Source of the DNA: Isochrysis galbana | Taxonomy: Eukaryota; Haptophyta; Isochrysidales; Isochrysidaceae | Length of the DNA: 64,000 nucleotides | Direction of reading: 5' to 3' | Assembly (NCBI GenBank): GCA_018136815.1 | Contig: CM030939.1 | Location: 806,001 to 870,000 of the forward strand | Notes under the pieces: generated by a model | The model's database searches: none | What the model was told of the DNA's origin: nothing | Seen by the model: only the letters and a program-made list of their open reading frames with translations | Shown: piece after piece, positions 55,152-64,000 of the stretch | Position numbering within the stretch: position 1 is the stretch's first letter | How the letters are laid out: every line of letters starts with the position of its first letter | Made by a program: the position numbers and the translations under genes

Positions 55152-57091
55152 ATGGCGCGCGGCGCGACGGCTCTGCTGCCAGCCGCGCTTCTGCCGACAC
55201 TGGCGCGGGCCGCCCCCTCGTCACGGCTGTCGCCCCGCGCGCTCCCGTCCCTTCGCCTCCCCTCGCCGCAAGCATGCGCCGAGCGCATCGTCGACAAGCT
55301 CGAGCAGCCGCATGAGGCTTTGTCCGTGACCGCAACCAAAGCCAACGGCGGCCCGCTCCGTCCCCTTGAGCTTCTCTGGCGCTTCTCGCGCCCACACACT
55401 CTAATAGGCTCGGCCATGTGCATTCCTGCTCTCTCACTCTTCGCCGCGCCTTCCAGCGTCCCGGCTGCCACGCTCCTTTCTGTGCTGGTGCCGCTTGTAT
55501 CGTATGCTACCTTGCCCTCGCTGCTCATCAACATCTACATCACAGGGCTCAACCAGCTCTTTGACGTTGAGATTGACAAGGTGCCAGTGCTGGTGGTTGG
55601 GTGATTTGGTCAGCAGGAAGGGTCAGGGTCGGGGGCAGAAGGCAGGTGTGGGGGGGCTGGGGGAGCCGAATGGTGATTTTGATGGGCCTGCACACATCAT
55701 TGAACATGCACGCTGAGACTCCACTGCGAAAGTCATTGAGGTAGTTGTGTCGACTCCAGTTTGATGGTCCGAATCTCAGATGTCTGATGCAGCTGCGCAC
55801 TGATCGGCCGGGTCTCACTCCACCTGTCCCCGTTGTGCAGGTCAACAAACCAAAACTGCCTCTTGCATCGGGAGAGATGACGCTCAAGCAAGGCTGGGCA
55901 ACTGTGATTGCATGCCTCGGTCTTGGAGCCGGTCTAGGTTATGCACATCCTCCGCTCTCTTCCCCCCCACTACGATCGGTGCTTGTTGGCTCGGCGCTTC
56001 TTGGCACTGCCTATTCTGTGCCGCCCGTGCGGCTGAAGCGGTATCCTCTGATGGCATCTTTTTGCATCGTGGCCGTTGGCGGTGGCCTCATCAACTGGGC
56101 CTTCTTCCAGCATGCTGCAACTACAGCATTTGGAGCACCACTTGCCACACCCATCGCGGGCGTAGGCGCGGTCCTGTTTGCAATGACAGGCGGCCTGGCT
56201 CCGCCGGTGGAGACTGATCTACGATTGCGCTGCATTGGAGCAACCATCTTCTACATATTGTAAGTGCTAGTGCCTTTGCCCAAGGACTAAAGGCTATAGC
56301 GCCCCAAGCCCATCAAAGGCAACCGTTTGGTTTGGCTCCATTGGAGCCTTTCCGTAGTCCCGGTAACCATCTGCTATAACTAGACAAGCCAGTCAAGCAG
56401 CCGTGTTTACGCAATACGAACGGCGATGCCACTCGAAGTATGAGCAAGCGGCTTGCACTCTCTTGCAACGGGACTAACTTCATCCCAATGCTTGTTCTTC
56501 ATCATCAAGATTTGGGATCGTCATTGCACTTGTGAAGGACGTCCCTGACGTGGCGGGAGATCGAATCTACGGCATCAGTTCCTTCTCAGTCCGTACAGGT
56601 CAACAACAGGTATACGCGAAGGCGTAGGCGGGCCAACATGTTAAATGCCACCTTTTTATTCACTTGCGTCGGTTGGTGATCTTGCTGTCATACCAATGCA
56701 TGTCAGGTGCTCACGTTTGCAGTTGGTCTTCTCACGGTTGCTCTTATTGCTGTCGGTAGCGCTGTCAGTATTGCCGCAAGTGTGGCAATGACCAAAGGGC
56801 TGTGGGCGCGCACGGCTCGCAGGGCCATCGCTGCTGGAGCTGCCTCCTTCGCGGCGAGATTTATTAATGTGAATTGTGCCTGGGTTATGTTTTCCGCATA
56901 TACGAGATCGTAAGGTATATGAACGCACCCGCTTGCCCATGCGCCATCATCGATACTCTCTCGCTCTCTCACTATCACAGGTCCGCCTATCGTCCGTGGA
57001 TCCACTCGATGCTGCTGCGGTATATTCCTACTACATGCAACTATGGAAGGTATTCTACGGCTCCTACTTGATGATGCCATTCGCTCGTTAG
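55152..57091 (+). CDS. Homogentisate prenyltransferase (UbiA family), five exons
   Basis: Exons 55152-55580, 55841-56259, 56510-56609, 56707-56868 and 56981-57091 join with GT-AG introns into 406 codons. The first ~40 residues (Ala/Arg/Ser-rich, MARGATALLPAALLPTLARA) look like a plastid-targeting leader. The UbiA Asp motifs are present: NQLFDVEIDK at the end of exon 1 and KDVPDVAGDRIYG in exon 3. Exon 2 has the LGTAYSVPPVRLKRYP loop, and the end reads YYMQLWKVFYGSYLMMPFAR. This family condenses homogentisate with phytyl or solanesyl diphosphate in the plastid membrane (tocopherol or plastoquinone). VPP-x-R-x-KR leans to the solanesyl type, the second Asp motif to the phytyl type. ATG 55128 is an alternative in-frame start. 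The exon 4 donor (AAT|GTGAAT) is the least certain. Confidence 0.88.
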
Positions 57092-57622
57092 CTGCACATT
57101 TCGTGTGTGGCATCGGCAATGCCAAGCAAAACAGCTCGCATCGAGGCTTTGACTTACACGGCAGGGCTTCGATGAGGTGTTCGAGTCGGGAGGAAGGCAG
57201 TATCAAGACTTGCTAAGATGAACCTGCTACGAGCAAGAGTCCGTGATGACACCCACGCACTGTCCCTCCTGCTTATGTTTGTAGCATCGTTTCCCCCTAA
57301 AGTCGCGTTCCGTCAAAAGAGGACTAGGCGATAGTTTTGTTTTAACTCAGATTGTTATGTTAGTATAGGCGCGAGGACGCGGCGCGTGCGCATAGCAACT
57401 TCCCCCCCCCCTCCCCCACAGTACCCCACTTTCCGGAACACGTCACGGAACACCTGCAGCTAGGTAAATTAGCCTTTTGCCTTTTAATAGTCTCACTGCA
57501 CACGCGGCCATGGACCCTCTACTTTCTACTCACGTAGGAAAACTTTCTATCTACACCCCCACTTCCCCGGCCCTTCTCCCCCCGCCATCTGGCGGCTCCC
57601 CCCGTGCACTACTAGGGGGATA
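57092..57622. other. 3' flank, no gene recognised
   Basis: Includes poly-C at 57403 and pyrimidine-rich sequence to 57600. Probably the UTR and spacer of the prenyltransferase gene. Confidence 0.3.
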
Positions 57623-58010
57623 GGGCCTCACTCGGCGACGGCTCAACGTTCAATGGGCTCGGCGGATGGGTGATTTCGACGAGGTTTCGGGGCGCGGCCT
57701 GTCCGATTGGCGTGACCATGCGGGTGGGGCCTGTGTATTTGGTATCTGGCGGGGTCTCCCATCCGGATGGATCGTCGAAAACGGGCACGCAGCGCGCCCG
57801 CCATCGGTTCGAAGTTGGGCTCTCCGGGCCTCACTCGGCGACGGCTCAACGTTCAATGGGCTCGGCGGATGGGTGATTTCGACGAGGTTTCGGGGCGCGG
57901 CCTGTCCGATTGGCGTGACCATGCGGGTGGGGCCTGTGTATTTGGTATCTGGCGGGGTCTCCCATCCGGATGGATCGTCGAAAACGGGCACGCAGCGCGC
58001 CCGGTCTCGA
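57623..58010. repeat. 203-base tandem repeat, two copies
   Basis: GGGCCTCACTCGGCGACGGC begins at 57623 and again at 57826; the units are almost identical until about 58002, where the second copy departs. It lies just inside the long TIR end at 58235. Confidence 0.85.
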
Positions 58011-58084
58011 CTTGAAGTTGAGCTTTTCAAGCTTTTGCGATTTTAGCGTCTTCTGTCTTTTTTTGATTACGTTTTGTTGTGGGG

Positions 58085-58235
58085 GCCCAAGGGGGGGTCC
58101 GGGTCCTAATGGACCCCGGATATGTGCTAGTTGGGTGTATTGGGAACTTTCTACCGTGAAAAATCCTCAAATTTCCTCAATTCTGAGATGGTCATTTTTT
58201 CACCCCTTATAAAAAAACACTGTTTGACCGCCCTA
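58085..58235 (+). repeat. Long right terminus of TIR element
   Basis: About 150 bases are the reverse complement of the end at 6730, closing with GTTTGACCGCCC-TA at 58222-58235. Confidence 0.7.
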
Positions 58236-58507
58236 CACCAGCTGGCAACACACGCAGGTGATTTTATTTTTTGATTTCGTTTTTGCAGTGCATCACGCGA
58301 CAACACCTAGCAGGCACAAGAAGCATGTTGCAAGCAACAAAGTCGTTTAACACACAAGGCACTCAAACTCGCACCGACAAACGACGATCGGTTCACTGAT
58401 GGGTTCCTACCATCTATGCTAATGATCTGACACCCTCTCCACCTGCCCCCTCCCTTCTAGGCTGGACAGCCTCCGGCAAAAAGAGAAGAAAATCAGAGAG
58501 GCTGCCG

Positions 58508-59077
58508 ATGAGCCACTTCGCGTTCCTTGAGAAGATCTCCGAGGGCTTGTTCGTCGAAGGCGTAAATCACAGCCGCCGCGGTGAAGCGCCCCTTGATGTC
58601 GCACAGTGCTCGCCACAACAGCTCGAAGATCTCATCCAATCGTCGAAGCGACGCTGCCAGCGGCCGCGCGCAAGCCGCACATGTGTACAAGACAAGCACC
58701 TGTGCGGACCTGACGAGGACATGTCAGAGCACGTGATAAGGAGCGTGCCAAAGTGGGCAATCGAGCGCGGGCGCGCCTACTGCAGCCTGTACTCCTGCCC
58801 GGAAGCGGTTACTAAGGTGAGTAGCTCATCACATCGGCACAAGCAGGCACCGCGGGCTAAAGCAGGCTTAGGCGTTTGGTGCATTAAGTGCGAGCGCGCT
58901 TACCACCCAGCGTGCTACAGCATCTTTCACCGCCTCACGCGAGCGCAAGACGATATGGATGTCCCCACGCCACCAAGCACCAAGAAGTCGTCGAAGGCGC
59001 CAGCGAGGTCGCGCGGCACAAAGAGGCGCCTCGTTGATTCCGACTCCGAGCTTGAGATTGACGACGACGACAACTGA
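58508..59077 (+). CDS. Possible PiggyBac-type transposase C-terminus (zinc-ribbon)
   Basis: Frame of 189 codons ending in an acidic SDSELEIDDDDN tail. The second half has CSLYSCPEAV, then a basic linker and GVWCIKCERAYHPACYSIFH, a Cys/His spacing like the C-terminal zinc finger of DDE_Tnp_1_7 (PiggyBac) transposases. A GT-AG intron (donor AAG|GTGAGT at about 58815) is possible. A TIR end of the TA-GGGCGG family lies 420 bases downstream at 59500, so it could belong to that family. The minus strand has a competing reasonable frame (58699-58493). No DDE residues are visible. Confidence 0.35.
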   Translation: MSHFAFLEKISEGLFVEGVNHSRRGEAPLDVAQCSPQQLEDLIQSSKRRCQRPRASRTCVQDKHLCGPDEDMSEHVIRSVPKWAIERGRAYCSLYSCPEAVTKVSSSSHRHKQAPRAKAGLGVWCIKCERAYHPACYSIFHRLTRAQDDMDVPTPPSTKKSSKAPARSRGTKRRLVDSDSELEIDDDDN

Positions 59078-59459
59078 GAGTCGGACGGCGGGGAGGGGGG
59101 GGGGCTGTGCAGTCAGTCTGGGTGCGTGTCAGTGAGTGGGGAGATAACAGGAGGTCTCTAGGGGGCAGAGGGGTAGTGAGATGCGCGCACGTGCGTGTGC
59201 AGCCGCGTGGGGAAGCGCCGGTGCTCTGGGCAGCTGAAGCACCTTTTGCGGCTTGCGTTCGCGCAGCCGCTTCGGTAGTACAAAATCGTACCTAGAGTGC
59301 GTCGAGCGTCGAATTGGTGCATGCCGCGGCAAGGGAAGCTGGAATGGGTATGGAGACATACTCCTATACCACTCCTGCCACCCACGGGGAGGTCTGGGAG
59401 GCATGGGAGAAGGCGCAGCGGCGCCGCGCCGGCGCGCAGCACCTCCGAAGGTGCTTCGC

Positions 59460-59500
59460 GTCTTAAGAGATAGTTAAAACGCCCCTATTTGACCGCCCTA
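59460..59500 (+). repeat. Right TIR terminus
   Basis: GATAGTTAAAACGCCCCTATTTGACCGCCC-TA closely matches the end at 5020. Confidence 0.6.
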
Positions 59501-59892
59501 GGTCTTTGTCTTTGCGTCTTTGCCGTAGTGGAGCCACTACGCCATCATCATCGGCCTAATGAGAATCCTTCGTCGGCCTGTGCGTCATCTCGCTTGGTGA
59601 ATCCTTGTATCATTCATTGGGAATGACGTCGGATGGGAAAGAGGGATTCGCCTTCGATGATAGGGGAGGGTCACAGTTTTCTTGTTGTCCTAGTTTAATG
59701 CTAGTGCTGAGGGACCGTGCCTCATCGGCAACGCGTGTGTGCGCGGTCTTGGCGCATGCATGGCTCGTCCGGTCGATGTGGCTAGGGGTGCTAAGACAAC
59801 AAGATCTCTTACAAACATATACTTTCCAACGGATATACTTAAAGGCTGGGCCAAACAGGGCCTCCTTCCCCGTTCTGTCGAGGTCGAGCGCA

Positions 59893-62805
59893 ATGCGCAC
59901 GGCGCCGCTGCTCAATCTGTCTCTCGGATTTGTTGTTTTCTGCCTGCTCGTGTCTCTAGCAGTGCGGTATTCCTCCTCTGGGCTGAACACAGAATCTATG
60001 AGCAGCGCGCATACGCCCGTCGCGCCCCAGCTAGCCCAGATTAGCAAAGAGCACGAATTGAGTGTAGGTCGGCTTCAGCAAGAGAGCACAAAGATTGAGA
60101 GGAAGGCCAAGCAGCGGAATAGCAAGAAGCAGAGGAGAGCCAAGCAACAGCACGGGAATAGGAGAAAGAAGCCTCAGCCGGACTCTGCGGGCCTGGATGA
60201 GGGAAAATCCTCGGCGGAGGTGGAGTGGACCGGGACGGTTACGTCGGATGGAGGATGCCGCATGAAGGGTGCTGTTCAGCCGCCAGCCGAGCAGCAGACC
60301 GGCTTTTACGAGAGCCTTGGCCGGCTCTCGCCGCTCCCTCGCGAGGCGCTCGACCTCTCTGCACCAAAGGTGCCGGCCACAGTCGCACGCACACGAAGCT
60401 GGCGCAACGAGATCATTCTCTTCACCGCTGACTCGAAGATGGCCGGCTGGGGCTTCCACTTTGTTCTGCAGCTCCGGTCGAAGAGACTTGAGAATTGGTT
60501 CATCCTCTCCGACGGATCAAAGAACTGCGAGAGGATGCACTCGCAATGGGACCGTATGGTACAGGCGTATGGCGAACCTCCGCTATCATGTGTCCACTCG
60601 TCGTACCCAGCTAATCATCCGGGGTGGGATCAGTGGATGTTAAAGGCGAAGAAGGTACTCTCTGCTCCAGCCTGTCCTCTTCCTTGCCTGTAGCCGATAG
60701 ATGCGCTAATTTACGGCACAGAATCAAGCGCATCAAGCTGTCTCTCCACCGAAGTCTTCCTTGTACCTGATTTGCTGCGATTTCGTGGCGCGTTGACTAA
60801 TATCACATGGCCAGCAACCTTTGCTTGGTGTGGCTCATTCCACAGCTGATGCATGCCCCGTTGTGTGCCTCAGGGAGAGGCTCAGACAAAAGACGCCATG
60901 CTCCGCGTCTATGCCTTCTGGGTGACACGGTGGGTCGCTGCACTCGCCATGTTGCGCGAAAACCTCAACGTCCTCTCGCTCGACGTCGACGCTGTTATCC
61001 TTGGCGACATCTACGCGCGTCTGCGGTCACCCCCCTTGATCTGGCAAGATGTGCTCATCACCCGGAATGAGGATGGATCACAGTCCCTCAATTGTGGCTT
61101 CGTGTACTTCAATCGAGACGCACATGCGCAACTCACTGCCGCTGCCGCTTCGGGTGATCAGGCGGCAATGAAGCTCCAAATGGAGGGCGAGCACGCGCAA
61201 GGTGCCTCCGCATGCACAGCAAGCGCTCAGGGCGATGTGCCAGCCGCCGAGTGGCTATGTGAGATGATATGGGAGAGACTACGGCTCTTCCTTGAGATTG
61301 ACCGCCTCTCGCTCGATCGCTCGCCGAAACGCGAGGTGCTATGGGAACAAGATGCTTGGAATGATTTGGTCAAAAGCCTCGAGCTCCAGAGGCGCGTGTT
61401 TCCATGGGCCACCGGGCACGGGCGAGACTCGGAACTATGGATTGCACTTGGCTACAAACGAGTTGTGACCGATCCAGTTCATCATCCCGAGAAATTCGTA
61501 CACTGGAACTTGCTGGCAGATGCACGATCGCCGCCATTCGACCCGTCCGCCATCGATACGGGCACTGCACGACCCAGCCCCTCGAAGCCTCTTTGCTCCT
61601 TCTTTGGTGACAAACTGCAAAAGCCTCTTGAGTGGATTCCGGTTTGCGTCCCGCCAAATGTGTCCTCAGGTGCCGAGGCCGAGGTGCCGGCAGGCGAAAC
61701 GTCTGGAGTCACGCTTGGCGTCGTGCTGCCACGCCGCCCGAAGCGGGGGCTGCTGATGATTGCTCCCATGTGGCTCGCCTCACTCGGTGCTACGGAGCAA
61801 GCTGACTGGGCTGGTGCTCGGCCCTCGCCACTCACATTTTTGCACATCACCAACATGTGGAAATGCTTCCCACACATGTGTTGGTCCAAGGCCGGGAGGC
61901 TTTTTTGGTTGCGTGCTCATGGCTTTTGGGACGCTCGTCTCGATCATCTTGGTTTGACTCCCAAAGGCGCACCCTTTGACGCCCAGACACGTGCGCTTGC
62001 GCTACCGACGCTCGCGGCAGAGACGGCCATAGCCAAGCTTCCTGCGCAAACCCGCTCGTTGGCTGGATGGCCCAATGCTAGGGCGCGGCAGCACGGCTTC
62101 CGTCGCTTCCATGCATTGTTGCACAATTTGGTGACTCTGTCCATCTTGGTCGGGCGCAAACCAGTCCTGCCCACTGTCCCGTGTGACTTCATTCGTACGG
62201 TGACTAGTCCTACAGACAAATCGGCAGCAAGCTCACGCTTTGGCATACACCATGCGGCTGTCGTCGTCACCGGCGGCTACAACGGAGCAGAGCCACAATG
62301 TCACCTAGTGCCCGGCACCTGGAGGCCAGGGGGGCCTGATCAATGCTACCATGATGCTTTCCTTTCAGACTTCGACTTCACCGCCTTCGTCACTGCACTC
62401 CACGGAGCAAGCAATGGAAGCGTTGCAATCCGAGTGAGCCCATCCCTCCTTGACAAAGAAGGAGGCGTGCTCACCACTGCAGATGTGCGTTGGGAAAGGC
62501 CACGCCCAAAGCTGGAACTCGGCTCCATTCGCGCATTCTGCCGAGCTGCAAAGGCCCGTCGCGAGCCACTGCTGATGGTCGAGGGGCTGTTGTCCCAACT
62601 GGATCACAACGAGCCGCTCCTTGTAGATGCACCGCTTCCGCCCGGGGAGTTTTCTACGGAAGCTGTGCGGAGGAAATGGTCGCGCAATAGATGGCCTTCT
62701 CTGTTGCTGAAAAAGGCCTTGGATGAGCTCAAGGAAGACTGCTCAGGTGCAAGTGAACTCGTCAACAAGCGCATGCAATGTGTTGGCTTCTTCCTTGCAG
62801 AATGA
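59893..62805 (+). CDS. Type II membrane nucleotide-sugar transferase (GT77-like), two exons
   Basis: Exon 1 59893-60654, intron 60655-60873 (GT-AG), exon 2 60874-62805. An alternative acceptor at 60885 also keeps the frame. ATG 59893 precedes a signal anchor (LLNLSLGFVVFCLLVSLAVRY), then a long Lys/Arg/Gln-rich stem, typical of a Golgi type II protein. The catalytic part has WFILSDGS, the DxD site in VLSLDVDAVILGDIYARL and NCGFVYFNRD, the layout of nucleotide-diphospho-sugar transferases (PF03407, GT77: arabinosyl or galactosyl transfer). The C-terminal 350 residues contain a second, unassigned domain (TFLHITNMWKCFPHMCWSK). The stop at 62805 sits beside CTTCCTTGCAG, an acceptor-like site, so the real 3' end could differ. 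Confidence 0.8.
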
Positions 62806-63430
62806 TATTCGCCCTAGGCCCTGGCAGCAATGTCCGGATATATCTACTGGATATTTTGACGGATTCAGGCAAGACTTGCTATCTCTGGATATTTGGATGC
62901 TCTGGAATATTAGGTTTGGGGTGGGGAGAGGAAAAGTCGACTTTTGAGGATTGGGCCCAATTGGTCTTGTGATTGTAAGGGAGAGCTTGTCGTGTTGATA
63001 GTAATGCGAAAGAAATGTACCCTCCAAGTCTCAGCTTCTATCTAGTTCTTTTGCGCGCGCACTGACAGTATGGTGTTTCCCCTTCTTGTTGGATAACGCT
63101 TTGAATAGTAACGCGCGCTCTCCTCATGGTGACGATGATGCTTCTTGCGTTGTGCCCGGCCTTGGTGGCGAGGCCACAAGCCGGATATGGAGCTCCCACC
63201 CAGGTCATTGCCTCTCTAAGGCAGGGCCTTGATAAAAGTCCAAGAATCGCCAAGGGCCGCGCGATGCGCGACCCGCTAGGGCCTTGTGACCAACCTATCC
63301 CTCCTCGCTACAAGAGCGAACGAGGAACATATATCCACGTCGCGCATGGCTCAATCTATGCGTTTGGCATCCCGTGAGTGGCGAAAGCTGTCTTGTTACT
63401 TGTCTCTTAGGGGTCTCTACCCTTGCTCGA
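62806..63430. other. No gene recognised
   Basis: 3' flank of the glycosyltransferase. GGATAT recurs several times between 62833 and 62900. Short frames only. Confidence 0.3.
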
Positions 63431-63580
63431 ACCCGCGCCCTCTGCTTTTAAGTGGCGCACATATATACCACTGGTATATAGTGCGCCACAAGCGCGCTTG
63501 TGGCGCACTATAGACCAGCTATAGACCAGTGGTATATATGTGCGCCACTTAAAATCAGAGGGCGGGGGTTCGAATCCGAC
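63430..63580. repeat. Nested palindrome flanked by tRNA-Leu-like motifs
   Basis: AGTGGCGCACATATATACCA near 63452 is inverted around 63550, and inside lies a perfect 36-base palindrome TATAGTGCGCCACAAGCG|CGCTTGTGGCGCACTATA (about 63476-63512). Both flanks read (outward) ACTTAAAA(G/T)CAGAGGGCG(C/G)GGGTTCGA, which looks like the anticodon arm (UAA) to T-arm of a tRNA-Leu. Confidence 0.7.
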
Positions 63581-63844
63581 CCGCGCGCGCTTCTCTTTTA
63601 CACTCCAGTATACTACCATTATACTGGAGACCTCTGCCCCGCAGCTCCTCCCTTTATGCCGGGGCAGCTACTCGCGAGCGCGGGTTTCTCTCTTTGGGTG
63701 GAAAGGTGGCCACTTGAGTGTTCACCTTCACATTCATCCACCCACTTTCTACTGTCCTGTTTCTTTACCTAACCTGGGTCTTTTTCTAACAGTAACAGTG
63801 GGGTGGATGGTCCATCGGTCCATCCACTCCTTTCCCCCTTTCTT

Positions 63845-63925
63845 GAGAGTCGAACCCGCGCCCTCTGCTTTTAAGTGGCGCACCGACTGACTTCGGTTCT
63901 CTTGCCGGACAGGCACTGCCGGCAA
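63845..63925 (-). repeat. Third tRNA-Leu-like motif
   Basis: On the minus strand, GAACCGAAGTCAGTCGGTGC, then GCCACTTAAAAGCAGAGGGC and GCGGGTTCGAC, a degenerate full-length tRNA-Leu(UAA)-like order. Acceptor ends do not pair well, so it is more likely a SINE-type relic than a working tRNA gene. Confidence 0.35.
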
Positions 63926-64000
63926 GAAGGCGCGCTGCGCAAGGACGCGCCCCGCGCCAAGCGAGTGCCAGATGGAGCACATCACGCGCGCGCAGTGCCA

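Overview
The window looks like nuclear DNA of a unicellular photosynthetic eukaryote with a GC-rich, repeat-swollen genome. A haptophyte or similar secondary alga is my inference. Supporting signs are GT-AG introns, a plastid-type homogentisate prenyltransferase gene, a Pro-rich pherophorin-like surface protein, several STELLO/GT-type glycosyltransferases, BTAF1/Mot1-like sequence, and abundant LINE, gypsy and TIR elements. It is a draft assembly: positions 24574-24673 are a 100-N gap, and one large gene carries about five frame breaks.

Host genes or gene pieces, left to right: a methyltransferase fragment at the left edge (-); a glycosyltransferase-like gene at 5.2-6.2 kb (-); a truncated copy of the prenyltransferase 5' end at 8.2-8.7 kb; one BTAF1/Mot1-like HEAT exon at 11.8 kb; an intronless STELLO-like plus GT2/GT92-like glycosyltransferase at 16.8-19.0 kb (-); a chromodomain ORF at 20.75 kb; a MAP3K/Cdc7-type kinase with an abnormal catalytic loop at 22.4-24.6 kb (-), running into the gap; two inverted copies of a BTAF1/Mot1 N-terminus at 25.3-26.5 kb (-) and 39.4-40.5 kb (+); an SGNH/GDSL-like protein at 35.4-36.9 kb; a SANT/trihelix-like exon at 47.0-47.3 kb (-); a large Pro-rich PSI-domain protein at 47.8-52.8 kb; the five-exon homogentisate prenyltransferase gene at 55.15-57.09 kb; a possible PiggyBac-type transposase 3' end at 58.5-59.1 kb; and a two-exon type II membrane glycosyltransferase at 59.9-62.8 kb.

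Most of the remainder is mobile DNA. One non-LTR retrotransposon (LINE) family supplies reverse transcriptase, post-RT and zinc-knuckle pieces, 3' UTRs ending in a T-rich motif, and a recurrent 5' head that starts with ATGGAGCGCGC. The head is often preceded by a small hairpin whose stem sequence changes while its pairing is kept. Gypsy/chromovirus pieces (gag-like, protease, RT, RNase H, chromodomain) are scattered through the window. A DNA-transposon family is marked by eight termini of the type TA-GGGCGGTCAAA. Other repeats are (GA/CT)n tracts, two homologous GCC-rich tracts, and a nested perfect palindrome beside tRNA-Leu-like motifs near the right end.

Only a few genes look functional: the prenyltransferase (tocopherol or plastoquinone synthesis), the secretory-pathway glycosyltransferases, and probably the SGNH protein. 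The recurrent patterns in the repeats are the most unusual content.
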